Assembly: GCA_024734555.1 (NCBI GenBank)
Contig: JANPWX010000452.1
Coordinates: 1,617,355-1,681,354, forward strand
Origin: Trochalopteron elliotii
Taxonomy: Eukaryota > Chordata > Aves > Passeriformes > Leiothrichidae
DNA: 64,000 bases
Direction of reading: 5' to 3'
Shown here: piece after piece, positions 11,662 to 25,300 of the stretch
Layout: every line of letters starts with the position of its first letter
How positions within the stretch are numbered: the first letter of the stretch is position 1
The notes under the pieces: model-generated
Told to the model about the DNA's origin: nothing
Database searches by the model: none
Seen by the model: only the letters and a program-made list of their open reading frames with translations
Translations under genes and position numbers: made by a program

Positions 11662-11759
11662 TGGGACTATCAAGTTCTGCTCATACAACAACTGAGGAAA
11701 TTGCTGGAAAAAGCAGCTGCCTCTCAACTAAGCCAACTTGGTACACCTCAACTACTTGA
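11662..11759 (+). CDS. Possible second exon, Ser/Thr-rich, of the 11,245 signal-peptide gene
   Basis: The acceptor is tatgtttttccag|TGGGAC. Joined to the one base left by the exon at 11,245-11,305, the frame reads M-GLSSSAHTTTEEIAGKSS and ends in KPTWYTSTT and TGA (11,757-11,759). Fifteen of the 31 residues after the junction Met are Ser or Thr, as in O-glycosylated mucin-type segments. The full two-exon product would be 52 residues. A different frame of the same DNA is also open, which lowers the weight of this reading. Confidence 0.25.
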
Positions 11760-12003
11760 AAGACTACTTTATTTGAGCTTAAACCACATCTTTGAAAAGG
11801 TTTTTAAAATAGCTAAAAAAAGCTGTAATGTTTAAAGACACATCAGGATCAACAAAGTTCTACTTCTAGAAGGCCAGGAGATTCTCCCTAGGGAAGAGAA
11901 CAGGATGGTAATAATTGGGTTATCTTCTGCTGGCCCAGACTGGAATGAAGACCTCCTGCTACGAGGTGCCAGGGCTCATAAACTTGTTTGAACACTGAAC
12001 ATC

Positions 12004-12056
12004 AAAGGCTGGACTTGATGATCTTGGAGGTCTTTTCCAACCTTACTGATTCCATG
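12004..12056 (+). mobile_element. CR1 LINE 3' tail fragment
   Basis: It matches the canonical CR1 3' end (ggctggacttgatgatctt, then ggaggtcttttccaacctta) and finishes in a variant of the ATTCTRTG terminal octamer. The preceding about 130 bp may belong to the same insertion but are not clear. Confidence 0.8.
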
Positions 12057-13738
12057 AGCAGTGTCCAAAGCCCACCCAACACACTCTGGTTTTGTGTACT
12101 GGTGAGATTTTCAGCACATCAAGACTCAATGTTAAGATTACACTTGCCTAGATGGTAGGCCTTAAAAAAAAATTAAAATTAAAATTCAAAGGGAGTGAAA
12201 ATGTTCCTGCTGTTATTTGGTAAGTCAACATAGAAAGGGTACACGGTTTCCTACGTGATGTTCAGGAGTGCCTAAGAGAATTAGGAAGGGCACTCATGCC
12301 AGAACTTTGGATTTCTCATCATTTAGTGTGTCCTGATCACACTGACAGATTGCTGCAGTCACAGTCTGGCAATCTGCATGGAGCTATAGGATCAGAAGCT
12401 TACTAAAGCTTCCTAAATCTCCTAAATGCGACTCAAGCTTCAAACCAAGCTTAAGGAAAGAAAATTTTTAACAAATAACCTCCTTGCAATTTCATCCAAA
12501 CTGTAAGCATTGAACTTAGCTAAATTTTAATGGTAAAATTTATAAAAATGTTTATAAATTACATTCTGTTACTTTGAGAATTACTCTTATACTTCATAAA
12601 TTACTGACACTTCTAATGACATTGTGCCAACTGGGACAGCCTCAGTAAGAAGCCACAGATACAGGGTGAAATGTGAGAAACACTGTAAACATCCCAGCTG
12701 AGTATAAAGGTAGTCAGAAATCATGAGGCTCATTGTTTTTAAATCAGATGTGCATGACAGAGTCAAAGTGGGCAGCAACAACAGTTCAGAAAAACTGAGT
12801 CACATCCAAGGGAAAGAAAAAAAACAAACAAAAATACAAAAAGGCAATTTTCAGCACAATTGCCAATTGTCTCAGTTTGCTACATAAAAGCATAAATAGG
12901 TGATTGCATTAACTGAACCTCTGCAATGTGTTCAGGAATAATAGGTTTAAAACAACAGATGCTGGGAAGTAAAACACAACCAACAACACACACTGTCAGA
13001 AGGAAAAATGTATCAGATGGTTTGGCCTTACTGTTTTTTCTGCACTTTTAGTAACCAAAAATAACACAAGGTAAAAAAATTGAAGCCTCACTTAAATCAT
13101 GGACAAGATTTCCATAGAATTCAACAGCATCAAGATTTGATCCTAAGAGATTGGTTAGTTACATGGTTTCTACAGAGGCAGCAGAAAACGTCACATTTTG
13201 GTTGGTTCAGGGAGCATTAAATTGGGTTCTGAGCAGGGCAACACCACCTGTCATCCACCAGCCTCAAGGCACTCCTGGAAATCCTCTCAGCAGAACAGAG
13301 AAGGATGCAGCCAGGCCAAAAACCAGGAGTTCCATTCAACTTGTTGGAACTGAGGCACAAAGAGGTTCCAAGATTTGCACAAAGTCAAACACTCCATTGT
13401 GATTAAAGCCCAGGTGACCCGATCCCCAGGCCTATGTTCACTCAGCCTAGAAGACTGTGTTGATTTTAACACAGATCTTGACTCTTCAGGACTTTTTTTG
13501 CCTGTACCCAAGCACAGAATAGATCATGAGCATTCAAGGTACTTCTGAGGTTCTGACTCTCAAGTAGGACTTTGTTACAGTTCATGTGCTTAACAAGCTT
13601 TTGCCAGAGTAATTTTCAAACTGCCATTGCAGACTTAAATAAAACCATGATAAGCTTCCAGTGGTATTGTATAATCCAATTATGAAGTGAATAGGGAAGG
13701 TTTTTTCTCAAAAATGTATGCATATTTTTTCTGAACAG

Positions 13739-13830
13739 TGTCCTCTTCCGAGAGCCATTCAGCAAACCAGAGTACTGGTTCTATTAAAGAGTTTCAGCAA
13801 AGCCACTTAATTCAAGTCTTCTCAGTGAAG
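13739..13830 (+). other. Exon-like segment, alternative Ser-rich exon candidate
   Basis: A segment with an acceptor (ttttttctgaacag) and a donor (GTGAAG|gtatag). In the phase left by the 11,245 exon it reads SSSESHSANQSTGS followed by IKEFQQSHLIQVFSVK. It begins TG, like the candidate exon at 11,662. It ends in phase 0, and no matching downstream exon was identified. It lies just outside or at the end of the proposed TUB 3' UTR. Confidence 0.2.
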
Positions 13831-13899
13831 GTATAGATAAAGATACTCTTACTGAAAAAGGGGAGTCGAAAATGTAAAGGCAGTTAAATAAAATACAAC

Positions 13900-16800
13900 A
13901 TACAAAATAAGTTTTAATGCATTTTCATCCAATATACAGGCATTTGTGAGTATCAGCTACTGAGCTATAGTTCATAGCAAAACACCAAAGCATTGGGATA
14001 GTTGTGCAAATTCTTTTCTTAGTTCCTTGGTGAGCAACAAAAAGAACGGAAGGATATCTACAAAATTAATTCCAAACACTTACAGAGCAGAACCCTGGAA
14101 GGTACTTTTTGTACATGAGGAACAACAGGAACCTGATTTCATTAAGTAGCACGTACAAGAGAAGCCTGCACCTACAGTTAGATTAACTCTACTGCAAGAT
14201 TTATATGTATAAAACTACTTTATTCTAGTTATCAAAATGAGGCCTTTTGAGAAATCTGAGTCATCAGCCCATAATTCTAATAAAGGTGACTCCTGTGCTG
14301 TCCTTAATTGCCAAGCAAAATATGTGATTGGTGAGCACAGGCTTCTGTAAAAGCAGGAAAAAATCTCACAAATGATGTTTTAGGAGAGCAATGGGGCAAA
14401 TGTTAGAATGCCACAGGATCAAACCCAAAATCTTCCCTCTGACACCTGCAATACATGAGGAGAAACCTTCTCTGCCCAGAACACCAGGCAACCCCCTGTC
14501 TTGTCCTACTACAATAAACAAAGACAAAATAATCTGATATTGGTCTAGACTCATCATCCCTTCAGGGCCAAAACTCTTCTTTCCCCATCCTTGTTTTATC
14601 CTTATGTGAAATTGCAAATTAATTAATAATAAAATTTGTAAAAAGCTATGATACAAGAACTGAGAATGATTTTCCATAGTAAGGACTGGATTGATTTTTC
14701 TGATTTTTTTAATGGGCATCACCCAGGTAGGGGTAAGATTTTAATAGCAGAAAAGTAGGTCTAATGCCCAGCACTTTTAGAGACCTCTCTGGTGTCTCTG
14801 CTTGTTTAAAGCCCCTCCTTTGTTCACCACAAGGGACCAACCTCAGAAAGTTTGAATTGATGGCACTGGTTCCCCGTGACCAATAAAACTCTGTAGTGCC
14901 CTTTGACTCCACAATGATATTTTTCAATTGTGCAGCCACCAGGTTTTATCATAGAGCCCTTTTCACTCCAGCTTCTTCAGTGCTAGGACCTCATGAGGAC
15001 AGCCAGCTGGGAACTCCAGCACTATTGTAAGGCAACTTGAATAGCAAGAGATTTGCCCAGTAATTATTACAAAACCATTCTCACTGATTTCTTAACAGCA
15101 GAATTTATAACGAGAGCCTGTGACATTACTGTTTTATGTGCCATATATTATCCTACAAAAGGAACAGAGTGATGCCTAGCTTCTTAAAAAACAAACTATT
15201 TTAGGCCACCAACACAATTCAGCTCACAAAATCACTTCCAACCTTAAAAAAAAAAAAAAAAAGGAAAAATAAGGCAGCACTACAAAGGGAATTTAACAGC
15301 CTGCCTCCAGGCTTGTGGACAGCTCTGCTCATTGATTTGCAACCAATGATTTGGAAACTGAATGTTTACTGAGAAAAATTCTGATTACATTTTAGGCAAG
15401 GTTTTTTATCTGCTACCTTTTAATGTGTTAATTTACTCTACTGAAAAGCCAAAGGGCCAAATTCACCCCTCTGATAAGGCTTCTATTGTAGGAGCATCAC
15501 TGAATGTGCACCAAAGGCATTATTCATCTGTGGAGAGATCACTGAGCAATATTGTCAAACACTTTTGAGTTGCACATCCTTAAAGAGCAGATTAAGGAAT
15601 TGTAAAGAGAATGAGAAGGAACAGAACATCAGAGATGAAGAAAATTAGATAAAGGGCCAGGAAGGAACTGTTTGATGTAAACAGAGTGACAAGTTAGATT
15701 AAGAACTCTCATTAAAGCATGCAGCATTTGCCCATAAGCAATTCAGGCAAGGAATTTGTTTACAACTCTGCCAAAATCAACAGCAGCTGCAAAAAATCAT
15801 CAATATTGGGATTTTAAATAACATTAAATCTACTGTAGCCAAACATTCACTAAGACTGTGTGAAGGAAATACACAGCTCGGGGCCTTTCTATTCTTTGTC
15901 ACACTGAGTAAACAAGGTTATGCCCTGCTGCACACTTGAATGCAGGCCCAACAGAAGTTACTAACAGGAGTGCACCAATAACTACTCCTTGGTTACTTCA
16001 GCGTGTACCTGTCTCTGAAAATACTTACTAGTACCAAGATTTTATTACTGATAGGGAAGAAAATGCAGCTTCATGAGGAAAAGGCAATTTCAGGTATGAC
16101 TCTACACTAAGACAGAATCTGGTTTGACTTCTCCAAGTTAGGAGGACAAAATTTAGAGATGTGTTGGAAAGCTTGTGGTAGAACCTTGCATGTGACCTTC
16201 ACCAGAAAATATCCAGCAAAAATTATCCATCAGAAATGATAGAGGTTCAAAATTAATCTTTGAAACTGCTTCCAGAGCAGATGGTGAAGGCCAAGTGAAT
16301 CAAACCCAGTACCTTGCTCAAGAATAGTGAGGAATTAGGGTTTTGGCAAAAGGCATTAGGAACGAATCCTATTCTAACTGAACCAGATTTAATGAGAGTT
16401 CCTCATTTTAAGTCCCGGGTTAACATCCCCCTCTAGTGACCTCAGTTTATTGTGAGAAGTTTTTCCCTCAGCAGCTCGTTGGCTGATGGCCCTGTACGAT
16501 TCTGTTAAGATGATGGGAATTTGAGTCATCACTTTCCTCCTGGCATGGTTACAGGTTAAAAAAAATACCTGGCTGGGAAGAACATGCAGTGAGAGTGAAG
16601 TTACACAATGTGCTGGCAGCAAAATTGTCCCAAGAAGCTGAACTTGCAGCCTTTCCCCAGCCCCTCATTCTCACCCTTGTGCAGGAGTTCACTGCACATG
16701 AGTTTCCTTTCATGCCAATTCCCCGGGGGGTCATGGTGTGAGTCAGACCATTGTTATGATCTGGGTTAAAAATAACCCTTCCTAAACCACCTCCACTACT

Positions 16801-19258
16801 AAGGCCAGCAGATTGTGTATTTGCACCACAAGACACTGGGCTCCTTTGACACAGTGTTGTGCATGGACAGAGGCAGAAAACTGTGTCAGGTGCCACTTTC
16901 TCAGGCTCTAAAGCAAGCGTGTGACTGGCAAGGCACAGAATTGAAGCCATGCAGATTCAGCCATTCCCATGCTGCAGAGTTCTCAAAATCCACATCACAC
17001 CTAAATACCAGCACGGGGAATTCCTGATTGGTTTTGCAGTAGTCCAAACAAAAAATTCTGGTGGTCACTGGAGCTAAGTTTTAAAGGCTGCCATGAGGTA
17101 AGCAAAGGGCTAAGGGCATTCTCTGTTAGCTCCAAAGTGAGATGACAGATGGGGATGTGAAACTGTGGGAAACCACCAGCTAAAAACAAAGCACCCATGT
17201 GCAAAGCCAAAGGATCACCCTGCAGCTCATGACTCAGCACCTCGATCATTCATGGAGGGAACTGATGCTTGTTTCACTCAAACAAAAGGTGTCTTTCCAT
17301 TTTACACCATTGCATAGAAAGGCTCCTTGCAAAAAGATGAGGGGGAAAGAAAAAGAGCTTCCTGTTAACTAAAGATAATATTTGACATGCTGAGCCTTTC
17401 AACAAAACACTGTTTAAAACCAGCAGACTTTCTTCCCATGGATTGTTAAAAAGATTAGAAAAAATGCTGGCAATTATTTTTTTTTTCATCTCTCATCTGA
17501 AATTCCTTTGTCTGTATACTGGGAAGGAGAGCTCAAGGCAAAGGTGAAGAGAGCATATTTCTTTTGTTAGTTGAAATGATGCAGTCCAAGTGGCATGACC
17601 TTAAGGAGAGCTTTATGGCCTGTCCCCTACAATCAAAAAGGGCCTGTCAACTATGAGACAATCAGATCTCATTTTTACATTGCATAATCTCTGGTTGTGC
17701 CAGTGCAAGAGTTTATAAGGAATAAAAAGGAGGGCCTGAATACACACAGTATAAAACACAGCTACTACTTCACTCACATTTCCACACCCTTCTGGTGAAC
17801 ATATAAATTCTACTACTCTGTGTGCCATTCTGGTCAACATTGCACAGAACAATGGCAGCAAGACCATTATTTTTAAAGATGTTTTACAATGTGCTTTCAA
17901 GTTGCAGCTCCTGGCTTTTGAAATGTTCAGGAGAGAAGATAACAATGGCTTGTTCTTTGCTTGTGTTTTGTTTTGAAATGGTATTTGTTTATATATTCCA
18001 GATAGATCAGAAAAAAAGGAAATGCAAAATCTGCACTATTTTAAGCTATTCTATGTCCTGCCAGTGTCTCATTTGTATGCAGCATACACTAGATTTGCCT
18101 AGAAGGATTTAGCTCAGTAGCTGGCACGTTTACATCAGAGAACAACATACACAGTTTCAATCGATTTCAAGCATTCTTACAATGGGAAATAAATATGAAA
18201 AGTGGTTGTTGCTCAAAGTTCAAAAAATGAGATCAACAAATTGTAAAAGCTCAAAAGGCCAGACAAATTTAATAAAATATTTCCATTTACCTTCTTCAGC
18301 TTTACACAGCCTGTTCAAAATAATAAGATTCTCTGCAGAGTGCCTTTATCCAACTGTTTATATCACTCCATACAAAATATGTGTTTGAATTACCACAGCA
18401 ATACAAGGATATAAATTCCCAGCCCACAAAATGCCAAATTCAACATAAGTTATGCTTTCTTGGCGTCAAGATGTTTTCCTTTTCCCTTTCTGTGCTGCAA
18501 ATACATTTCCATTTGAAACAAACTAAAAAGCATGTAGATGTTAAAACATAATGACAGCTTAGAATTCAAGTGACTTGTGCAACATTATTTTGTGCTTTCC
18601 ACTTCTCCATTTCCTCCTACTGCAATTAAAATTCATCATGCCCTACTACATGTACAATAACAATGCATCAAGTTCAGTCCAGTAGAGGTTTTCAACCTTC
18701 AGACTTGGCTTTATACTACATGAGATCCTTGCACAATCAAAAAAAAAAAAAAAAGTGCATCTTTTTTTCCTCATCATTCTCTTAACGCTGGATGACGTGA
18801 AGCTCTGATTAGTTGATGCAGGAATGCAACCTTGAGGTACGATTGCAGCCTCAGAATGATTCTTAAATGTAAAAAGAAACATTTGGAGTGCTCACACCCT
18901 TCCTGGATTTTAAAAAAGACACCACTGTCATGGTGCTACTGGAGCCACGGTACAGTACATCATGGCACACATCCATAACATAACCAGGGACATGAGAGAC
19001 AGCTCCTATTTACAAAAACTTGATGTCACTTCCAGAAAAACATGACAGAGGAAAAGAAAAAAAAAAAAAGGAAAATATAATTTCCTGAATGTCCTGAATT
19101 TTTAGAAGATTCCTTTTACTTTCTCTTCAGCAACAGAGTGGTCCTCCACAATTGCATTTTTCCCTGACCTTTTTAGTATGGACCATAAGCGACACCAGCA
19201 GGAATTGGGAATCATATGGCAAACTGCTTCCTTCGAGAGGAGGCTCACCCACGCCCCT
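13900..19258 (-). other. TUB: TUB 3' UTR (distal end approximate)
   Basis: Sequence downstream of the TUB stop, read on the - strand. Mammalian TUB mRNAs have multi-kilobase 3' UTRs. Candidate - strand poly(A) signals are AATAAA at 16,446-16,451, 16,041-16,046 and 14,219-14,224, and ATTAAA at 13,913-13,918. No retroelement was recognised in this 5.3 kb, which fits a constrained UTR. The used end is unknown. Confidence 0.5.
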
Positions 19259-19392
19259 TTACTCACAAGCCAGCTTGCTGTCAAAACTGGAAAGGGCAAT
19301 GGAAAAGGCTTGTAGTGCACACATCGGGTAGTTGTAGTCCATGGTGAACACGTCCTCAGCCACACGGCCAAACTGCATCACGATGTAGTCAG
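19259..19392 (-). CDS. TUB: TUB last coding exon and stop
   Basis: Acceptor ctttcctgcag|CTGACT completes a Pro codon. The exon reads [20 protein letters not shown], then [20 protein letters not shown], followed by TAA at 19,259-19,261. It includes the buried C-terminal helix of the tubby barrel. Confidence 0.95.
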
Positions 19393-22300
19393 CTGCAGGA
19401 AAGGTCAGAAAAGGCAAAAAGCATTTACTGTCATCTGCAGCCCTCACTGAAGTATGTATCCAACACTACCCTCTGTCCCAGAGCAAGGAAATACCAACCA
19501 AACATGCTCACTCATCAAACTTCACAGCACTTATTCATGCAAGTGGGTGTGCTGATAGCAGAGCGAGAAGCAAGGACAGCTTGAGTGATAAAGGGTTGCG
19601 AGACTTGTTAGTGTCAAAAAAATGACACATATAAAAAATACTTTTTGCAAGAACAGAGAGAAGATGTCTTCTGTATAGAAGCCTCTTATGCAGATCTCAG
19701 TTAAACCTGCTCAGGAGACAGCTGTGAGGGCAGAATCCCCCCCAGAGTGTGCATGCAGTGCTGCTCCTACACCTCCCAGGCAGGGAGCTCTACTTACGAT
19801 CGTTATCATGGATAATCTGGAAGTTCTTCACCGAGGCCTGTGTGACTCGACCATGGAAATTCAGAACATAGGACTGGGTGTCATCATTCCAGACTGGTGT
19901 TTTGTTGTGCAGCTCAATGACACTCTCTGTATTTTTGTTCTGCCACCTCGCAAGGAGCGTCTCGTGTTCCTGCACACACCACAGGTACACACTTCAGTTT
20001 AACACGCTCACGTGACAAAAAATACATTAACAGGGAAGAAAAAATTCATCAGTCCTGGCCCAAAGACTAAACTCTTACCCTCAACCCTCAAAACAGCTTC
20101 AGTGAATGAAACTGACAACTCTGAGGATCTAAATGGAAATATGCATTTGAGTCCTTTTCACAGTTTGATAAGTGCTATTTCTACTTTTTGTTATCAAAAT
20201 ACTTTATTTGTAGTGCTTTTGTGAGTCACAGCAGTAGTCACACACCCCATTGTTCTGCAATTGTTTGAATACCCTTTTATTAACCTCTAGACCTTCAGAA
20301 GTGCAAATAAAAAACCCCCACTCTACCTGAAAAAGAATTCAAGTAATTTTTAGTGCTGACTGCTGGTATGACTTACATTTCGTGGTCTGATGGAAACTCT
20401 TTCATGATCCATATTCATTCCTGGTATGATCACGCTCATTTTACGAGGTCCTTTAAACCCCAGGACATTTGTTTCCTAAAAACATTTAGAAAAGATTTCA
20501 TCATGTTCTTTATTTTTAAAAATTTCTTCAGCAGAGAGACACGGTGGCAGCTCAGGGAACTTATTTGTTAGTCAACTCAAAAAACATCTTGAAACTCCCA
20601 CCTTCACTGGCACTGCCAAACATTCTAGCTTTGTCTTAGAAGCTCCGACAACAGGAAAAATGGAAACAGAGAGGTTTCCAAAAACACTCCTAACACTGGC
20701 TGCCAGCAACCTTACTATAATTTTTTTTTAAAAAAATCCCTTTGTTAAAAAAGGATGTGAATTAACCAGATTGCTTGGCTACTCCTAGATCCCAAGATAA
20801 AGTAGCTGCAATTTAAAAATCGTAAGATGTAGACACACATTTTGATGTAAGAAAAAATTAAATATATGGGACCAGCTCCATTTATTCCAGAGCCAGCACA
20901 AAAGCAAACAAAATGCAAGTCAGAGCATGTGATAGCAGTGCTGTGGTTTTCAAAGTTTGCTTAAAGATGACCACGGTAAAAAAACAAACACATTAGCATG
21001 AAGGCAAATTTTCTAGCTATGAAGACAGGGAAAGTAAAGAAATCACTTGGGCAGCAAAAATAAATCCACAGAAAATACAAGTTCTTCCATTAAAGAGGAT
21101 CTGATGCTTTCCTGACCAGCTTTTCACATGAGCACTCCAGCATTGCACTGTCCTCTCAAAACACAACCATCAGAATCTAAACCAGCCTAAAGCCTTATTT
21201 TCATCTGACACCTTTTTTTCTCCCACAGAAGCAACCATGGCCAAATATTTCAGTAAGTTATCATCTGCTTTTGAACCAGAAAAAGAAAAGAGCAATATTT
21301 TCCAGTAAAATCTGATTTTAGCATTAACCCAGTAGATAAAACAGTGACATCTTCAAGTCCATCTCCTCATGTTTTGTGATAGCTTTTTTTCAGCCACATG
21401 TATTTTTTTCCCCATCTGCCAAACTGAAATGAAGGTCTTTGGAGATCTCAGGAAGGAATCTCGGGAAGAACATTCCCATTGTTCCCAGCAACACACCACA
21501 AGATGCCAAGAACTAGATACCCCTAGGCTCCAGCTGGTGTGGCTTTACCACTGGGACATTTAGAAATTATGTATTCAGCTGTCTCTGCTTTGATAATTTT
21601 AATTAAAATGCCCTGATTTTATGGAACACTAAACTTATTAAAACATCTCTAGTTTTGCAAGCAAGAATCCATGCATCTCAGCCCACTGGAGACAACTGAA
21701 AATACCCACCTAAAATACCAGCAGCTCTGCCATCATCAGACCTTTGAAACAACTTTGCCTGTTCCAGCAAACCATCTGGAGATTTTGCACAACTCATTAA
21801 AGATTTGCATGCATGCAAGAGAAATTCTGCTGGATTGTTTTACTGCATGCTCCTGAAGCAATCCAGGCATATTCATATATCTCCCTAACTCTGCACATTA
21901 ATGGGAAGATTCTGCCTCTTTTCTGAATCATTTATGTCCCCTCCTTTGGCAGAGTAAAGCATGTTATCAGTTGGGCTGGTTCTGCATCATGGCAAGATGA
22001 AAAGTGATATGACTGCCAGCAGATTTTATAAGTAGGAGAGACTCAGCACAGCAGAGGACAAGTTCTAAGAAAAGATTCATGCTTATGCTTATTTTCCACT
22101 AAGTACTGACAATTTTGGGTTTCTCTGCTATGCCTTACAAGCTTTTCTTCTCCTCAAGCTGCAGTTATGCTATACATAATTAATTTAGATGTTGACTGGT
22201 TGAAGATATTGTTGAAAGCAAAATTAAATAATAGTGCTGAATCACTTCCTTCCCAACAAGCAGAGAAAAAAAACAGGACTATATTCTTTGGGTTTACTCA

Positions 22301-25300
22301 GAAACACTGAAATTGGTACTTCTGGCACATGACAAGAGAATGCCTATTAGTTGCACATTACCACCATCACCAATTATCACATGCTGTGCTGGCAAACGTT
22401 ACCCTTTTGCTAAACTCACAGCATCAAACTGAAATTACATAGACATGGAATATGTGAGGAAAATTATTAAAATTACCTCACCTCCTGCCTCACTCCCTGC
22501 TTCTCTTTTATTTCCCTCCTCCACTATTTTGTGTGTGGAAATTTAAGACTACAAAGGGCATTATTAGGGGAACATAAACCAAATTCTGATTTTACACCAT
22601 TTTAGCGCCAATGACAGTCTTGGTTTACACAAGAACACAAATGTTGTTCACTGTCAGAGCCTTATTGACTCAATCAGGACACCAATAATTTTTATCAGCT
22701 CAGGACTTAGCCCAGTATTGCTGCACTCTCTGCCTCAGCCCATCCTGTCAGCCTCACACTGAACTGGGCTGCAGGAACACAGAGTCTCTTCCCAGGGCTG
22801 CCTTTAGAACCTTACACACTTTCAAATAATTATGTGAGCACATTGCTTTAGTGGCAGTAGCTGCCATGATAAAAGCAGTAAGGTGAATATCCCATGAAGA
22901 TCCCATGAGATTCATGATTTTATTACCCCCATTTTCTGGCAGCCACTTCCCTTGCTGGGCTTGTTTCACACAGCTGTGCCTTGTCCTTAGTATTTTCTGT
23001 ACCATTGGAAACTATGGAATAGTTTCCATATGAAACTATATGAAACTAGGAAATCATATGAAACTATGGAAACTACCATTCCAAGGAAGGCCCAAATCAC
23101 AGAACCCACAACCCTGGAGGAGCACAATGCAAGTGACTGAGGCCTGAGCAGGAACACAGACTCTTGTTACTGTACTGAAACCTGAGCCACACCTCAGAGT
23201 ACCAGCTGAGCTCACTGCCTGGAATCTGACACAAACTGAATTGTGAGATACTATAGAGTCCAGCACAGAAAATCCTGGTGCCAGTGGCACAGCTGCACCT
23301 CACTGCTCCTGGATAAATTTTGCCAACGATTCTGCAATCAGCCATTAGGTGCTGCTGCAGGTTTATTAATATGCTGGGCTGCCAACACAAGGGGAGTAAA
23401 AGCGGTCAGCAGCACCTGAGAAAACTCTGACCTTGCCTAGCTCTGTTCCTGTTGCCTGAAACACCTCTGAAGGTGAGCTCCACAAAGAGAGCCCTCTCCA
23501 CACTTATCCCACAGTCAGCCCCAAATGCATCACCAGTTTTTGCCTATATAAATTAGACCTGCTGAGATGATTAACAGGTCATGCTCAGTAAGTTGGGTAC
23601 AGCCTGATCTCCACACGGGTACTTGGTCAGATGAGCTGAGGGACAGTGAGAGACATAGTGGTGCTTTCAAAGTATTGTTTTTATAGCTTTTGCTGCAGGG
23701 GAAATCTCAGGGCAGGAATTAAAAGACTGCCTTAGGACAAGGGTGTTTCGGCTCTGCTGTTCCTGGCACTCTCTGCTCTGGTTCTGCTGCAGCCAGGAGC
23801 AATAATCTCACTTCAGCAAACCTGGCTAGTTTGAAATGAAATACAATTCCAATTTCCTTTTGTCCTCTGGCCACAGCACACCTGCAAGCCCGCTGCCTTT
23901 CTCCATTAGTACCAAAATATCAATGGAACAAGTAATTTTCTTATACAAATGTACTGGTTTCAAACTGCTGATTACAGACATATAAAAGCAGCTTATCTCA
24001 GCTCCATTCTCCAAACAGTGGCCATGGTTTGGTTCTTTCCAACACCCACACTTCTAATTACCTCTGCTGACCACAACAGCTTTTTATTTGGTATTGTTCA
24101 TCATCCAAGTATCATTTGTTGTTGACTTAAGCAATGCCTGAATTTCTCAATATGTAACTTTTTTAAAATTGGCTTTGGTTTTCTTTTTGTATTTCCAGTT
24201 TGCACCAGATTAGTTTCCTGGCTCCAGGGAATGCCATCCTATATAAACCAGCAAAACTACCTTTATTAAACATGTATATTCTGCTAGGCTTCTACTGAGA
24301 CTTCAGTCAAAGTGACCTCAAATCCTGGAGTCTGTTTTTAAACCCTGCAAGCTGAATTTTTTGAAGTTCTCAGAATTTCAAATCCAACAGAAAGGGAGGG
24401 ATATGTATCTGCTCATCTGTCTGTCTCCAACCATAAACCACCTGCCTGAGTAACAGCACATGTGAACACACACACTTTATCCACATTAAAACTGCATCCC
24501 AAGCAGCAGGAAGGGAATGTGCTGGCAGCTAATACTGCCCTCCTCCAGAACTCCCAGCACTTTGCATGGAAAGGATGGCTCTCAACTTCCTCGTTCATGG
24601 AAATCTTCCAGATGCATTGCTCCCTACAGCCCAAAGCTGATCCTTCTGCGAACACGTGTGCATACATGGGGTATGTGGTGGACCTCAACCAGACAGATTT
24701 CCAGGCATCCTTGATTAGAAGTGGGCAGGAACCCTTCAGAAAAGTCATTCTTGGATATTTTTATCGGGAGTTGGTGATTTGTGAACCCAGACAACTTTTT
24801 GTAGCAGTGTACATACCAGTTTTCACTGGAAGGGTTTCTTGGGCCCAAATATTTCTGGACAGAAGGAACACTCTCACCAAAAAGGTTATCCATCCAGAAA
24901 TGGTGAAACAACAGCAACTGTGTTTCAAGTCTTGATTGTCTGCATTGCTCCTGACAAATGCTACTGACTCTCCTGTAAGAGTCTGGTTTCTCTCATTCAA
25001 TCAAAGTTTGGATTTTACTTGTTTTTTTTTTTTTTCTGGTAAAAAGGAGTTTTAGAGTTTTTAACCCAATCTCAGCTGCTGCAGACCTAGCTGTCAGCTA
25101 CCAATGGCTTGGATCAGAGAGGCCTCCTCCAAAACGCCACAACAAACAACCACACTTTACAGCAGTAATGCCATGTGCACAACTCTTCCCAGTTCAGGAG
25201 GTTCCCTCAGGTGGCGCCTGTGATCCCACCCTTTCCAGAGGGTTATGCAAGAGCTCCAGCACCTTCTTCTCACCAAAGGTGAGAACTGGGCAACGTTGTT

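Noticed and set aside
11662..11835. Alternative frame WDYQVLLIQQLRKLLEK... through the Ser/Thr-rich candidate exon
   Set aside because: It needs phase 0, but the only upstream exon candidate leaves phase 1. It was kept out as a coding call, though its openness weakens the other frame.
24462..24935. 157-codon + strand open frame inside a TUB intron
   Set aside because: It has no recognisable motif, no splice or promoter context and ordinary intron composition. It overlaps an equally open frame on the other strand. A chance open frame is the simplest reading.
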